NCBI GenBank assembly: GCA_000746015.1
Contig: JQKK01000004.1
Location: forward strand, 62,001 to 126,000
Reading direction: 5' to 3'
DNA length: 64,000 bases
Source: Lachnospiraceae bacterium MA2020
Lineage (GTDB): Bacteria > Bacillota > Clostridia > Lachnospirales > Lachnospiraceae
The notes beneath the pieces were generated by a model. It was given only the letters and a program-made list of their open reading frames with translations. It was not told the origin of the DNA and searched no databases. Positions 17,256-27,393 of this stretch are shown piece by piece. Each line of letters opens with the position of its first letter. The stretch's first letter is position 1. The translations under genes and the position numbers were made by a program.

Positions 17256-20200
17256 TGGGGGATAAGAAAAATCATAGTAGAAAAGAATTTGAAGATTATT
17301 ATTTAGGCTTGGATATTGGTACGGATTCTGTTGGTTGGTGTGTAACGGATAAAGATTATAATGTGTTGAAGTTTAATGGTAAAGCTATGTGGGGAGTAAG
17401 GCTGTTTGCTAAGGCCGCTACTGCTGCGAAGCGTAGGAGCTTTAGAACAGCTAGAAGAAGATTGCAGAGGAGAAGGAATAGGGTTTTACTGGTTGAAGAA
17501 TTGTTGTCCGAGGAAGTGGCTAAGGTTGACCCGTTATTTTTTACGAGATTAAAAGAGAGTAAATTCTATCTTGAAGATAAGGACGAGAAAGTTAGGCAGC
17601 CTTATTGTCTTTTTGCAGATCAAAATTATACTGATGTACAGTACCACAAAGACTATCGCACAATTTATCATCTGAGAAACGCTCTTATGGAGCATGACAG
17701 GAATTATGATATCAGATTGTATTATCTTGCTATAAGTAACTTTATGAAACATAGGGGGCATTTCTTTTTTAATGGGGATATATCTGAAGTAACATTATTT
17801 GAAGCTGTATTTGACAGCTTAAAAGAATATCTGGTGAATGAATTTGAAGTATCATTAGAAACTGATGATATCGAAGAAGTTAAAAATGTTTTATTGGATA
17901 AAAAGATAGGACGTGCGGATAAAAAACGCAAGCTGATTGATCTATTTGATGCTAAAAAATCACAAATTAAGTCGGAAATTTTAGGTGCAATTTGCGGTTT
18001 AAACGTTAGCCTTGATAAGCTTTTTGATGATGAGAGCTTAAAGGATGCAGGAATAGATAAGATTTCTTTTTATGATGGAATTGATGATGAAAAGAATGAT
18101 GAGCTACTTGAAGTGCTTTCAGACAGATTTGAAATGATGATCAGACTAAAGGCAGTATATGATTGGAGTGTGCTTGCTAATATTCTGGCTGATAGCACGT
18201 CAATATCTAAGGCACAGATTAAAGTTTATGAGAAGCATAAAAAAGATCTTCAAGATTTGAAATATGTGGTGAAGAAATATGTTCCTAACGAGTACGATGA
18301 AATATTTAAGGATTCAGGAGTGAAGGAAAACTATACTTCATACGTGGCGCATGTTTTTGAAAAGGGGAATACTTTAACAGAAAAGCGAATCACTGAACAA
18401 AGCGATTTTTGTAAGTATATTAAGAAAAAGCTTGAGAAGGTTGATGCAGAGGATGAAGTACTTGCTAGGATAAAGACAGAAGTGAAAAATTACATCTTTA
18501 TGCCTAAGCAGATATCCAAAAATAATAGTGTGATACCTTATCAGGTACATTTGCAAGAACTAAAGAAGATTGTAGATAACATGGGCATTGATTATCCATT
18601 ATTAAAGGAAAAAGATACTGATGGTTTATCAGTATGCGATAAAATACTAAAAATATTTGAGTTTAGGATACCTTATTATGTAGGACCATTGAATGATTAT
18701 CACAGCGAAAATGGTGGAAATAGCTGGGTAATCAGGAAGGAGTCAGGAAGAGTACTTCCTTGGAATTTTGATTCAAAGGTTGATATAAAGGCCAGTGCTA
18801 GGGCTTTTATGAGTAATCTTACAAATAAATGTACTTATCTGCTTGATGAAGATGTATTGCCAAAGGATTCATTATTGTATTCAAAGTATATGCTTTTGAA
18901 TGAACTCAATAATATCAGAATTAATGGAGACCGACTAGATGTTGATGTGAAACAACGAATATACAATGAGATTTTCAAGACCAGAAGTGGAAAGTTTAGT
19001 CTGAAAAAGCTTACCGATTGGCTGGTTAAAGAAAATATAGCATCAAGAGAGGATAAGGTATCAGGAATAGATAAAGTTTTTCAGACTACATTGAAATCAT
19101 ATCAGGATTTTTACAGAATACTTGGAAGCAGAGTCGAAACGGAACCACAATTTATTGATAAACTAATCGAAAATATCCTCATATTTGGAAATGATAAGAG
19201 GATGCTTAAAGAATTGTTAACTGATGAGTATTCAGATAGGCTTTCTACAGAGGAAATAGAGAGTATTTCAAAGCTTAAGTATTCTGGATGGGGACGTTTT
19301 TCTTCAAAACTCTTAAATGGTATTGAAGATATAGATAAAGAGACCGGAGAAATTAAGACCATTATAAATTTCATGTGGAATGGAAACGAAAACTTCATGG
19401 AATTGATGAGCTCAAAACATGGATTTGCTGAGAAAATACGGCAACAAAATGATGAATTTAAAGGGAACTCAGCGGAAATTAGTTATGACCTTGTATATGA
19501 TTCTTATGCTTCGCCTGCGGTAAAGAGGGGAATATGGCAGACTCTTTTGATAGTTAAGGAAATCATGAAAGTGAAGGGAAAATCTCCTAAGAGGATATTT
19601 GTAGAGGTTGCCAGAGAAAAGGAAAAGAATCCGAAACGTAAAGAGACAAGAAAGGAAAGGCTTTTAGCACCATATAAGTCGATTGAGTGTGAGCGACGTA
19701 ATTGGTATGATGAAATTAATAAACGTAAAGATTGGGAATTTGATGATACAAAGCTATATTTATATTACACACAGTTAGGAAGGGATATGTATTCTGATGA
19801 GGAAATTCCCTTGGAAGAACTGTTTACTGGAAAATATAGTAAAGAACATATTTATCCTCAATCAAAAACAAAAGATGATAGCATAATCAACAATCTTGTC
19901 TTAGTGAGAACAGATTATAATAACGAAAGACAAGATAAAATGCCAATACCTGAAAAATTCAGACAACCTCAGCTGTGGACAAGATTAAAAAAATTAAATT
20001 TGATTTCTGAAGAAAAGTATAAGAGACTTATGCGTAAAGAAGATTTTTCAGATGAAGAGCTTACTGGTTTTATAGCTCGTCAGCTAGTTGAAACAAGGCA
20101 ATCGACAAAAATAGTTGCACAAATCCTAGAACAAACTTTACCGGAAACGAAGGTTGTATATTCTAAAGCAATCAATGTATCGGATTTTAGATATATGGAT

Positions 20201-21298
20201 AAAAAGTATAAATTGGTAAAAACCAGATCAATTAATGACTTTCATCATGCGAAGGACGCATATTTGAGCATAGTTGTTGGAAATGTCTATTATACTAAGT
20301 TCACTGATAATCCGAAAAACTTTATTGCCGGCAAAAAAGAATATAACCTCAAAAAATTATTTGACCATGATGTTACACGTAATGGTGAAATTGCATGGAA
20401 ACAAGGGGAAGAAGGCACTATTGCAACAGTTAGAAAGTATATGGCCAAGAATAACATATTGTTTACGAGGTATGCAACAGAAAATAGGGGCAAACTATTT
20501 GAACAGCCATCAAAGAAAAACTCTAAGAATTTGACGCCGTTAAAATTATCGGATTCAAGAATGAATGTTAAAAAATATGGTGGATACAGTGGCTTAGGTT
20601 ATCAGTATTTTTCTGTTGTTGAACACGAGAAGAATATGAAGAATAAGAAGGCTGTTAGGGCTTTAGTAGCAGTACCTGAATACTTGGGAGATTCTCACGA
20701 AGCTTTTATAGAATATTGTGAGCGTGTACTTAAGTTCAACAGTCCTAGAGTTGTTTATGAAAAGATTAAGATTGATTCATTTTTGAAGATAGATGGATAC
20801 CCTGTTCATCTTGCATGTAATAAGGATTTGACTAGATTTGTGGCTAAAAATGCAGTTCAATTATGCCTAAACAGAGAAAGCGAGGCAGTTATACATAATA
20901 TTGAAAAAGTTATTAAAAAGAAGGATGAAAACAAGGATTACAAGATAACCAGCTATGATAAAATTAGCGAGGAAGAAGTTATTTCTATTTATGATATATT
21001 GCTGGACAAATTGAAGAATGGCATTTTTTCAAATATGAAGGGAGTGTCAGCTGATAAGATTGAGGTGGCAAGGGAGAAATTCATGCTATTATCTATTGAT
21101 GATAAATGTGAGGTTATAAGGCAATTATTGTTTGTATTTAAATGCGATAGAAAAAATGCCAATTTGGCAGTGATAGGAATAGGTGGGGATATAGGAGAAA
21201 TACGGTATAATAAAAACTTATCGGATTATAAATCTTTTAAATTGGTTTCACAATCTGTAACAGGCCTTTTTGAAAATGAAATTGATTTGTTGAAGTAA
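17255..21298 (+). CDS. cas9: CRISPR-associated endonuclease Cas9 (type II-A)
   Basis: An RNA-guided DNA nuclease of 1347 residues. Order: RuvC-I (D20 in GLDIGTDSVGW), Arg-rich bridge helix (about residues 57-75), recognition lobe, RuvC-II (E784 in RIFVEVAREK), HNH (SKEHIYPQSKTKDDS, catalytic H865), RuvC-III (DFHHAKDAYL, H998, D1001), and the PAM-interacting end (KKYGGYSGLGYQYFSV; ending SVTGLFENEIDLL). The HNH metal-ligand Asp before the His is E864 here. At the PAM-reading pair of the Streptococcus pyogenes enzyme, only the second Arg is kept (R1317); the first aligns with E1315. ATG 17255 is preferred because GAAGGG is eight bases away; ATG 17249 lies only two bases from it. cas1 follows one base after the stop. 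Confidence 0.97.
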   Translation: MGDKKNHSRKEFEDYYLGLDIGTDSVGWCVTDKDYNVLKFNGKAMWGVRLFAKAATAAKRRSFRTARRRLQRRRNRVLLVEELLSEEVAKVDPLFFTRLKESKFYLEDKDEKVRQPYCLFADQNYTDVQYHKDYRTIYHLRNALMEHDRNYDIRLYYLAISNFMKHRGHFFFNGDISEVTLFEAVFDSLKEYLVNEFEVSLETDDIEEVKNVLLDKKIGRADKKRKLIDLFDAKKSQIKSEILGAICGLNVSLDKLFDDESLKDAGIDKISFYDGIDDEKNDELLEVLSDRFEMMIRLKAVYDWSVLANILADSTSISKAQIKVYEKHKKDLQDLKYVVKKYVPNEYDEIFKDSGVKENYTSYVAHVFEKGNTLTEKRITEQSDFCKYIKKKLEKVDAEDEVLARIKTEVKNYIFMPKQISKNNSVIPYQVHLQELKKIVDNMGIDYPLLKEKDTDGLSVCDKILKIFEFRIPYYVGPLNDYHSENGGNSWVIRKESGRVLPWNFDSKVDIKASARAFMSNLTNKCTYLLDEDVLPKDSLLYSKYMLLNELNNIRINGDRLDVDVKQRIYNEIFKTRSGKFSLKKLTDWLVKENIASREDKVSGIDKVFQTTLKSYQDFYRILGSRVETEPQFIDKLIENILIFGNDKRMLKELLTDEYSDRLSTEEIESISKLKYSGWGRFSSKLLNGIEDIDKETGEIKTIINFMWNGNENFMELMSSKHGFAEKIRQQNDEFKGNSAEISYDLVYDSYASPAVKRGIWQTLLIVKEIMKVKGKSPKRIFVEVAREKEKNPKRKETRKERLLAPYKSIECERRNWYDEINKRKDWEFDDTKLYLYYTQLGRDMYSDEEIPLEELFTGKYSKEHIYPQSKTKDDSIINNLVLVRTDYNNERQDKMPIPEKFRQPQLWTRLKKLNLISEEKYKRLMRKEDFSDEELTGFIARQLVETRQSTKIVAQILEQTLPETKVVYSKAINVSDFRYMDKKYKLVKTRSINDFHHAKDAYLSIVVGNVYYTKFTDNPKNFIAGKKEYNLKKLFDHDVTRNGEIAWKQGEEGTIATVRKYMAKNNILFTRYATENRGKLFEQPSKKNSKNLTPLKLSDSRMNVKKYGGYSGLGYQYFSVVEHEKNMKNKKAVRALVAVPEYLGDSHEAFIEYCERVLKFNSPRVVYEKIKIDSFLKIDGYPVHLACNKDLTRFVAKNAVQLCLNRESEAVIHNIEKVIKKKDENKDYKITSYDKISEEEVISIYDILLDKLKNGIFSNMKGVSADKIEVAREKFMLLSIDDKCEVIRQLLFVFKCDRKNANLAVIGIGGDIGEIRYNKNLSDYKSFKLVSQSVTGLFENEIDLLK

Positions 21299-21299
21299 A

Positions 21300-22172
21300 A
21301 TGAGTTGGAGAATAGTTGTTATATCTAATAGGGCAAAGCTTGATTATAAGCTTGGCTATATGGTGGTTCGTGGGGAAGAGACTGTAAAAGTGCACATTAC
21401 AGAGATATCTACGTTGATAATAGAGTCAACGGAGGTATCTCTGACTGCTGCGCTTTTGTCTGAACTTACCAAGAAAAAGGTAAAAGTTATATTTTGTGAT
21501 GAGAAAAGAAATCCGTCATCAGAGCTTATAAGCTATTACGGATGCCATGATTCAAGCTCAAAGATAAGGCAGCAGATACAATGGGATGAAGATATAAAGT
21601 GTAGTGTGTGGACTGAGATAGTAACAGAAAAAATCCGTAATCAGAAGAAAGTTCTAGAGGATTATGGAAAAGGTGAGTCTTCTCTTCTTGATGAATATTT
21701 AAGAGAAATTGAATTTAATGATGCAACAAATCGAGAAGGTCATTCTGCTAAAGTATATTTCAATGCCTTATTTGGAAAAGATTTTTCTCGCTCTCTGGAC
21801 GTTCCGATAAATGCTGCATTGAATTATGGATATTCGTTATTATTATCTGCAGTTAATAGAGAAATTGTTAAGTCCGGGTATATTACGCAATTGGGTTTGT
21901 TTCATGATAATATGTTTAATCCATTTAACCTTGGTTCAGATCTTATGGAACCTTTTAGAACATTAGTGGATAGAAAAGTTCTGGAAATATCGCCAGATAG
22001 ATTTGAACATGATGAAAAAATGCAGATGGTCAATATATTGAATTCTCAAGTTTTTATTGATGGAAGGGAACAATATGTAAATAATGCAATAGGAATATAT
22101 TGTAGGAGTGTCTTTGATGCCATAAATGATAAAGACGTGTCTTTGATAAGGTTTTATAGAAATGAGTTATAG
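21300..22172 (+). CDS. cas1: CRISPR-associated endonuclease Cas1
   Basis: The integrase that inserts new spacers together with Cas2. The 290-residue chain has the all-beta N-terminal domain ([20 protein letters not shown]) and a helical catalytic domain with the three metal ligands E146 ([10 protein letters not shown]), H202 ([13 protein letters not shown]) and E217 (SDLMEPFR). Length and sequence fit type II Cas1. It begins one base after the cas9 stop and overlaps cas2 by eleven bases, so the four cas genes form one operon. Confidence 0.95.
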   Translation: MSWRIVVISNRAKLDYKLGYMVVRGEETVKVHITEISTLIIESTEVSLTAALLSELTKKKVKVIFCDEKRNPSSELISYYGCHDSSSKIRQQIQWDEDIKCSVWTEIVTEKIRNQKKVLEDYGKGESSLLDEYLREIEFNDATNREGHSAKVYFNALFGKDFSRSLDVPINAALNYGYSLLLSAVNREIVKSGYITQLGLFHDNMFNPFNLGSDLMEPFRTLVDRKVLEISPDRFEHDEKMQMVNILNSQVFIDGREQYVNNAIGIYCRSVFDAINDKDVSLIRFYRNEL

Positions 22173-22482
22173 GTATATGCGAGTATTGGTATTTTTTGAT
22201 CTTCCGGTTCTGACACAGGAAAATAGGAGGAACTATGCGTGTTTTAGAAAGTTTCTGATAAAGAATGGCTTTATTATGATGCAAGAGTCGGTGTACAGTA
22301 AACTTGCATTAAATCCGTCCATAGCAAATAGCATAGTCGATAGTGTCAAGAAGAATAAACCTCCTGAGGGACTAGTGCAAATGATGACTATAACCGAGAA
22401 ACAGTATCAAAAGATGGAATTTGTTGTAGGAGAGGCAAAAAGTAGCGTTCTTGAGAGTGATGAGAGGCTAGTGATTTTATGA
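22162..22482 (+). CDS. cas2: CRISPR-associated protein Cas2
   Basis: A 106-residue ferredoxin-fold protein. [20 protein letters not shown] carries the conserved Asp at the end of the first strand (D13 from ATG 22162; ATG 22177 is a possible shorter start). It forms the dimeric core of the Cas1-Cas2 integrase. It overlaps cas1 at its start and csn2 at its end (ATGA). Confidence 0.93.
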   Translation: MSYRYMRVLVFFDLPVLTQENRRNYACFRKFLIKNGFIMMQESVYSKLALNPSIANSIVDSVKKNKPPEGLVQMMTITEKQYQKMEFVVGEAKSSVLESDERLVIL

Positions 22483-23147
22483 AACTTGTTAATTCTGATT
22501 GGAAGACATGTATAGATTTTGATGAAGAAAAAGTTCAGGTAATATGTATTGAAAATCCGAAATATTATGCAGAAGTAGTTAATGAGCTTTTGCATGAATT
22601 GTCTGGTAACGATGGTAAATTCATATTGTCTGAAAAAGATAAAATATATGATCTGTCGAAGAAGGCGGATATCATACTATCGCCATTTCTGCTTGATTTT
22701 GAAAATAAGAAATTTCAAAATGCTATGACGAAGAAGTTAGTGCAGATTGCAAATGAAGAAGAATATGCAGAAACGAAAGAGTTATCGGGGCAGATACTTG
22801 AATACATATACAAACTGTCGGATTATCTTGATTATGATGTTTCAATCTCTGATGAAGTGGATATTTCGCAATTGCTGAAAACAGTGGGAATGAAGGTGTC
22901 AAAATCAGAAGGAGAGCTTGTAGAACAGATTGTTGATTACATGTTTTTAATGAAAAATGTTCTTGGAATAGAACTTATAATTGGAGTTAATTTTAGGTCA
23001 TTTATATCTGTACATGATCTGGAAAAATTGTATCAAACTTTATTACTGAAGAAGATTAAATTATTATTGTTGGAAAATAAAGTAGTTGATGATAAACTTG
23101 AATGTGAGAAGTGGTTGATTATAGATTCAGATTTATGCGAAATATAG
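22479..23147 (+). CDS. csn2: Type II-A adaptation protein Csn2
   Basis: A 222-residue protein that begins at ATG 22479, overlapping the cas2 stop. It begins [19 protein letters not shown] and has the alpha/beta head and long helical arms of Csn2, a calcium-stabilised ring that holds DNA ends during spacer acquisition in type II-A systems. Its position between cas2 and the array, together with its sequence, places the locus in subtype II-A. The 3' end runs into the CRISPR leader. Confidence 0.88.
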   Translation: MKLVNSDWKTCIDFDEEKVQVICIENPKYYAEVVNELLHELSGNDGKFILSEKDKIYDLSKKADIILSPFLLDFENKKFQNAMTKKLVQIANEEEYAETKELSGQILEYIYKLSDYLDYDVSISDEVDISQLLKTVGMKVSKSEGELVEQIVDYMFLMKNVLGIELIIGVNFRSFISVHDLEKLYQTLLLKKIKLLLLENKVVDDKLECEKWLIIDSDLCEI

Positions 23148-23201
23148 CAGTTTTCCTAGTCAGCTAACGGCTATATGAACTCATCCTCATGTTAATTTGA
23201 G
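23148..23201 (+). promoter_or_regulatory. CRISPR leader with ATTTGAG anchoring motif
   Basis: The 54 bases between csn2 and the first repeat end in ATTTGAG (23195-23201), touching repeat 1. This heptamer is the leader-anchoring sequence described for a group of streptococcal type II-A arrays, where it directs integration to the first repeat. The array promoter must lie here or in the end of csn2; I found only weak matches for it. Confidence 0.75.
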
Positions 23202-23888
23202 GTTTGAGAAGTGTGTAAAAAAGAATAGTAGTCAAACGACAAACCACATTTTAGCCCATACGCACAGTTTGAGAAGTGTGTAAAAAAGAATAGTAGTCAA
23301 ACACATGTAGTCCCGAGTATATGTCTCAACTTGTTTGAGAAGTGTGTAAAAAAGAATAGTAGTCAAACGAGCCTGCCAATGTAAGAGCAGCTATTAAAGT
23401 TTGAGAAGTGTGTAAAAAAGAATAGTAGTCAAACACAAAGTGCATATAGGCACGAATGTCGAAGTTTGAGAAGTGTGTAAAAAAGAATAGTAGTCAAACC
23501 ATCAGAACGATTAAAGGTTTCAAGGAAAAGTTTGAGAAGTGTGTAAAAAAGAATAGTAGTCAAACTAATTTTTCCGGCTTGCTCTTTCAGAAGGGTGTTT
23601 GAGAAGTGTGTAAAAAAGAATAGTAGTCAAACACAAGCTCTGCGCTTGTCCAATCCGTTAGAGTTTGAGAAGTGTGTAAAAAAGAATAGTAGTCAAACGT
23701 ACAGCAATGACTTACTTTCTCGTAGTACGTTTGAGAAGTGTGTAAAAAAGAATAGTAGTCAAACTATCACCCTAATTATAGCACCTTTTTTTCGTTTGAG
23801 AAGTGTGTAAAAAAGAATAGTAGTCAAAACGTTAATTCTACGTTTGTGCCCGGCGTTATGTTTGAGAAGTGTGTAAAAAGAATAGTAA
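23202..23888 (+). CRISPR. Type II-A CRISPR array, 10 intact repeats plus a degenerate terminal one
   Basis: Ten 36-bp repeats begin at 23202, 23267, 23333, 23399, 23464, 23530, 23597, 23663, 23729 and 23794; they start GTTTGAGAAGTGTGTAAAA and end GAATAGTAGTCAAAC. The tenth ends in A rather than C. An eleventh at 23860 has lost one A and its last bases. Ten spacers of 29-31 bp lie between, all different. The degenerate end lies far from the leader, so transcription and growth run on the plus strand from the csn2 side. The repeats match the tracrRNA anti-repeat at 17183-17215. Confidence 0.98.
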
Positions 23889-23930
23889 TACTAGGTTTTA
23901 CAGGACTGAGTAACATAAGAATTCTAGAAA

Positions 23931-24139
23931 TCAGGTGCAAGATGGGATACACACCCAAAGAGCAACATCATTTGGAAACCGCCCAACGAAATCAGCTTTT
24001 TACGTAGACTTGCACCACAGGCGAAGAACTCTTAATCTTGAGTGAATCGTCTGTGGTGCTATGTCGGAGTTAAAAGGAAGTTCGTTGGAAAGTCGGTTTC
24101 CCGTGTTGCGTTGGATGTGTATCCCCAATTGCGCCGTCA
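23931..24139. repeat. Structured repeat element, full copy A
   Basis: A 209-bp element that folds end to end: GGTGCAA (23934) with TTGCGCC (24135), GGGATACACA with TGTGTATCCC, GCAACA with TGTTGC, GGAAACCG with CGGTTTCC, CCAACGAA with TTCGTTGG, and a central hairpin GCACCACAG (24012-24020) with CTGTGGTGC (24051-24059) topped by ACTC/GAGT. Copy B at 61128-61334 has the same fold with paired changes. It lies between the CRISPR array and the end of the binding-protein gene on the other strand. Which strand is transcribed, if any, is unknown. Confidence 0.85.
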
Positions 24140-24175
24140 TGTCATTGTATATCAATAAAAAGTATAGCAATCATC

Positions 24176-25159
24176 TTAGTGATACTTGCTCACATTACTA
24201 GCATCTACAGCCTCGAAAGGCACAAGCACGTATTTGCCGTCGGAGGTTGCGCCTTCGAGTGAAGTTACACTTTTTCCATTCATCATATTCAATGCGGCTT
24301 TTACGGCGGCTGTCGACTGACCTTCTGAATTTTGCATTACTGTGAAATCCATATCGCCTGCCTCGATAGCTGCGCATCCGTCAGCTGTTGCGTCAACTCC
24401 GCAGATAGGAATAGACTTAGGATCAATCCCAGCTTCTTTGAGTGCGCTTATTACGCCGAGCGCTATCGTATCATTGTTGCACATGATAATATCATAGTCC
24501 TGTCCTGTGCGCAGAAAAGCCTTCATTTTCTTGGCTGACAGGTCATAGAGCCAGTCTCCGTAATCGGTGAAAACATAATGAGCTTCAATTCCTGCATCAT
24601 CAAAAGTATATTTAATGGCTCTGGTACGTCCGACGGTCGCTGAATGTCCCTTTTCGCCCTTCATGACAACAACATTTATAGGACTTTTATTTTTGAGAGC
24701 TTTTATTGCCCATTCTGCCTGGAGTTCACCGGCTTCAGTCTCCATAGAGCCTGCAAACACAAATCTGTCTTTTTTAAGTACAGAGTCATCAGGCTGGCTG
24801 TTTACGAACACCATCGGAAGATCCCCTGCTGCTATTTCAAGCTGCAGTGCGGCACTTGCCTCGGCAGGTCTGATGATGATCGCGCCATACCCTTCGGATT
24901 TAGCTTTTTTGATCTTCTCAACCTGATCGGATATCGTAGGCTCACCTTCATATATGTCTACGGTAACGCCATTGTTTTTGCCGGCCTTCACAGCTTCCTG
25001 AGCAAGCATGCCTCTGAAAGTATCAGTCAGGTCAAAGGTACAGTATAGTATCTTGCTTCCTGCACTGGCAGAGGATTTTGGTGAACACCCGCTAAGTGCA
25101 GTAATTATAAGTGAAGTTACTAAAATGAGTCCTAATATTTTTTTCTGTGATTTTCTCAA
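24176..25159 (-). CDS. Sugar-type ABC transporter substrate-binding lipoprotein
   Basis: A periplasmic-binding-protein-like (Peripla_BP_4, ribose/galactose type) lipoprotein of about 327 residues. The start is TTG 25159, six bases after AAGGGAGGT; an upstream ATG at 25177 overlapping the MCP stop lacks a site. The signal peptide ends in the lipobox ALSGC. The two lobes show GAIIIRPAEASA, FAGSMETEAGELQAEWA and MCNNDTIALGVISAL typical of sugar-binding members. No permease or ATPase genes are nearby. Directly behind a chemoreceptor gene, it probably presents a ligand to that receptor. Confidence 0.85.
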   Translation of the reverse strand: MRKSQKKILGLILVTSLIITALSGCSPKSSASAGSKILYCTFDLTDTFRGMLAQEAVKAGKNNGVTVDIYEGEPTISDQVEKIKKAKSEGYGAIIIRPAEASAALQLEIAAGDLPMVFVNSQPDDSVLKKDRFVFAGSMETEAGELQAEWAIKALKNKSPINVVVMKGEKGHSATVGRTRAIKYTFDDAGIEAHYVFTDYGDWLYDLSAKKMKAFLRTGQDYDIIMCNNDTIALGVISALKEAGIDPKSIPICGVDATADGCAAIEAGDMDFTVMQNSEGQSTAAVKAALNMMNGKSVTSLEGATSDGKYVLVPFEAVDASNVSKYH

Positions 25160-25173
25160 AATAGTACCTCCCT

Positions 25174-27180
25174 TCAAATCTTAAACCGCTGAACATAAGA
25201 TGCAAGTATATCAGAAGTGTACGCCAATTCATGAGAATTTTCGGCTACATCATGGCTGCTCTTACTGATATTTTCTGCTTGAACTACCATATCTTTAGAC
25301 GCGGACAATATTTCATCAGCACTTGCGGCTTGTTCTTCTGAAATTGTTGCGACACTTGCTGCGACATCACTGACCCTGCTGATCTCGTGGATCATATCAC
25401 TCATAAGATTATTTGAAACCTGAATATTTTTGAAGATATTTTCAAAGGTTTCAACAGCGGTAACGATGAGTTCTGTATTCTTTTGGATATTTTTTGCATT
25501 TTCATCAGACTGCTGTACAACATTTGCGATCAGTCCTCTGACTTCCTCTATCAGATCGGCAATATGTTGCGAGCTCTCTGTACTGGTCTGAGCGAGTTTA
25601 CCGATCTCAGTTGCTACTACAGCAAATCCTTTACCTGCCTCACCGGCTCTGGCTGCCTCGATAGAAGCATTTAATGAAAGGAGATTTGTTTCTTCTGAAA
25701 TATTTCCAATCAATGCAACGATATTTACGATCTGATCAGATGCCTCGCCAACCTTTCCGATTGAGCTTACAAGTTTTTCGTTGGAGTTATAGATTTCTTC
25801 CATCGCGACTCTGAGCTGCTCCATATCGTCTTTGCCTTTTTGCGACATCCGGACAGTTTCCTGCATGCTCTGATCTGCCTTGTTGGAATTTTTTCTCGTT
25901 TCCGATACGATACTTGCCAGAACAGAAGCATTTTCTGCAATTCCGTTTGCGGCAACAGCCAGCTGATCCACAGTGGTATTTAATTTGCGCATGGCCTCTG
26001 CCTGACTATTAGAGGCATCAGACATTGTTTTTGATACTTCGTCACTTCTTATCGACTCATCCTTGAGCTTTTCGGATGCTTTGAAGATACTGGAGATCAT
26101 ATTTTTCATATTTTCGACGAAGTCTTTTAATTGATCTCCCATGACACCGATTTCGTCATTACTATGTGTCTCAACGTTGATCGTGAAATCTCCCTCGGAC
26201 ATATCTTTTATGTAGCGAGACATTGGTGTAAGTGGTGCGATAACGCTGTTAACTATTCTTATCGTCAGCAGTACCATGATGACAATGGCGATCAAACCTA
26301 TGATCAGCATGATATTTCTGAGCTTTATAACATCAGCGAGGATCTTGTTCTCATCGATATAAGATACAAGTATCCAGTCGGCATTATCCAAAAGCTTAAA
26401 TCCGACGATTTTTCCGGCAATCTTACATGTATCAAATTTATGAGCACGTATGGTTTTATAGATTTCAGCTAAAAATGGATCAGCATTTTTATCATCAAGT
26501 TTTGTGGAAATGAGAGAAACATCTTGGTGTGATAGTATATTCCAGGTGCTGAAGTCGAGAAGGAATGCACTTGCACCTTCCATTTTTACGCCTGAGTTGA
26601 CGATTATGTTCAGATAATCAAGGTAAACATCTGCAGCAAGAACTTCGACATCCTCTGTATCAGAGTCTATTATTCCGGATGCTGTAACGACATAGCGGTT
26701 GTTCTCGTCTTTATAAGGCGTGCCATAGTCCATATCTACCTTTTGAAGTCCCTGCTTAAATTCGGTAGAGTTTGCAGGATCCTTTAATTCCTTTGTGGAA
26801 TTCTGGGCTTTGTAAAATTTACCCCCGGAAGTAATTACATACAATCCGTCAGGTGAATTTTTGAAATAACCATAGAAAGAGTCAAGAGTATTCTGTAATT
26901 CTTCAGGGGTAAGATTGTTAGACTCTATCTGCTTTTTGGCAGTGGCATAAGATTGAAGACTCTTATCCATCCACGCAGTGATATTGTCGGCCTGATTTGA
27001 CATGGAAGACTCAAGCTCTGATTTCGACTTTTTCTCGAGGTTCTGGCTTGAAATTACCATGGTAATGATGACCAGCGCCGCTACAAGTAAAATTGCTGTA
27101 GGCATTATGAAGAAAAGCAGCTTATTTCGTATTCTCCCCAGTCGTCTTTTCTTTTTCTTTGTTTCACCCTTATTATCCAT
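25174..27180 (-). CDS. Methyl-accepting chemotaxis protein
   Basis: A 668-residue chemoreceptor. The start at ATG 27180 follows GAGGAGG at six bases. After a basic N-terminus there is a membrane helix (about 23-45), an extracellular dCache-like sensor (45-285), a second membrane helix ([21 protein letters not shown]), a HAMP domain, and a long cytoplasmic helical hairpin with the conserved tip (EEIYNS to [20 protein letters not shown]) that contacts CheA/CheW. The gene for a binding lipoprotein begins just after its stop on the same strand, so a bound sugar or similar ligand may be sensed through that protein. Confidence 0.92.
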   Translation of the reverse strand: MDNKGETKKKKRRLGRIRNKLLFFIMPTAILLVAALVIITMVISSQNLEKKSKSELESSMSNQADNITAWMDKSLQSYATAKKQIESNNLTPEELQNTLDSFYGYFKNSPDGLYVITSGGKFYKAQNSTKELKDPANSTEFKQGLQKVDMDYGTPYKDENNRYVVTASGIIDSDTEDVEVLAADVYLDYLNIIVNSGVKMEGASAFLLDFSTWNILSHQDVSLISTKLDDKNADPFLAEIYKTIRAHKFDTCKIAGKIVGFKLLDNADWILVSYIDENKILADVIKLRNIMLIIGLIAIVIMVLLTIRIVNSVIAPLTPMSRYIKDMSEGDFTINVETHSNDEIGVMGDQLKDFVENMKNMISSIFKASEKLKDESIRSDEVSKTMSDASNSQAEAMRKLNTTVDQLAVAANGIAENASVLASIVSETRKNSNKADQSMQETVRMSQKGKDDMEQLRVAMEEIYNSNEKLVSSIGKVGEASDQIVNIVALIGNISEETNLLSLNASIEAARAGEAGKGFAVVATEIGKLAQTSTESSQHIADLIEEVRGLIANVVQQSDENAKNIQKNTELIVTAVETFENIFKNIQVSNNLMSDMIHEISRVSDVAASVATISEEQAASADEILSASKDMVVQAENISKSSHDVAENSHELAYTSDILASYVQRFKI

Positions 27181-27309
27181 CAAATCCTCCTCATAAAAAT
27201 ACACCCATAAGTATGACAAAGATATCCATATATAGAAAATTATATCAAATCGGCAACTTTTTTGTGGTTTTTATGGCATACACAATGATCGATGATAGTG
27301 TGATAGCAC

Positions 27310-27337
27310 TTGCTACTTTTTCAAATTCATGTATAAT
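27310..27337 (+). promoter_or_regulatory. Probable promoter of the miaB operon
   Basis: TTGCTA (27310-27315), 16 bases, TATAAT (27332-27337), 56 bases upstream of miaB in the divergent gap with the chemoreceptor gene. Confidence 0.6.
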
Positions 27338-27393
27338 TATATGGTTAGTCTTATGATCAGTATTAAAGTATTATTCTAGAAAGGTTTTTATTA

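Noticed and set aside
23595-23810. Open frame across the CRISPR array with a repeated FEKCVKKNSSQT peptide
   Set aside because: It is the translation of the repeats and spacers, with no ribosome site; the array explains it fully.
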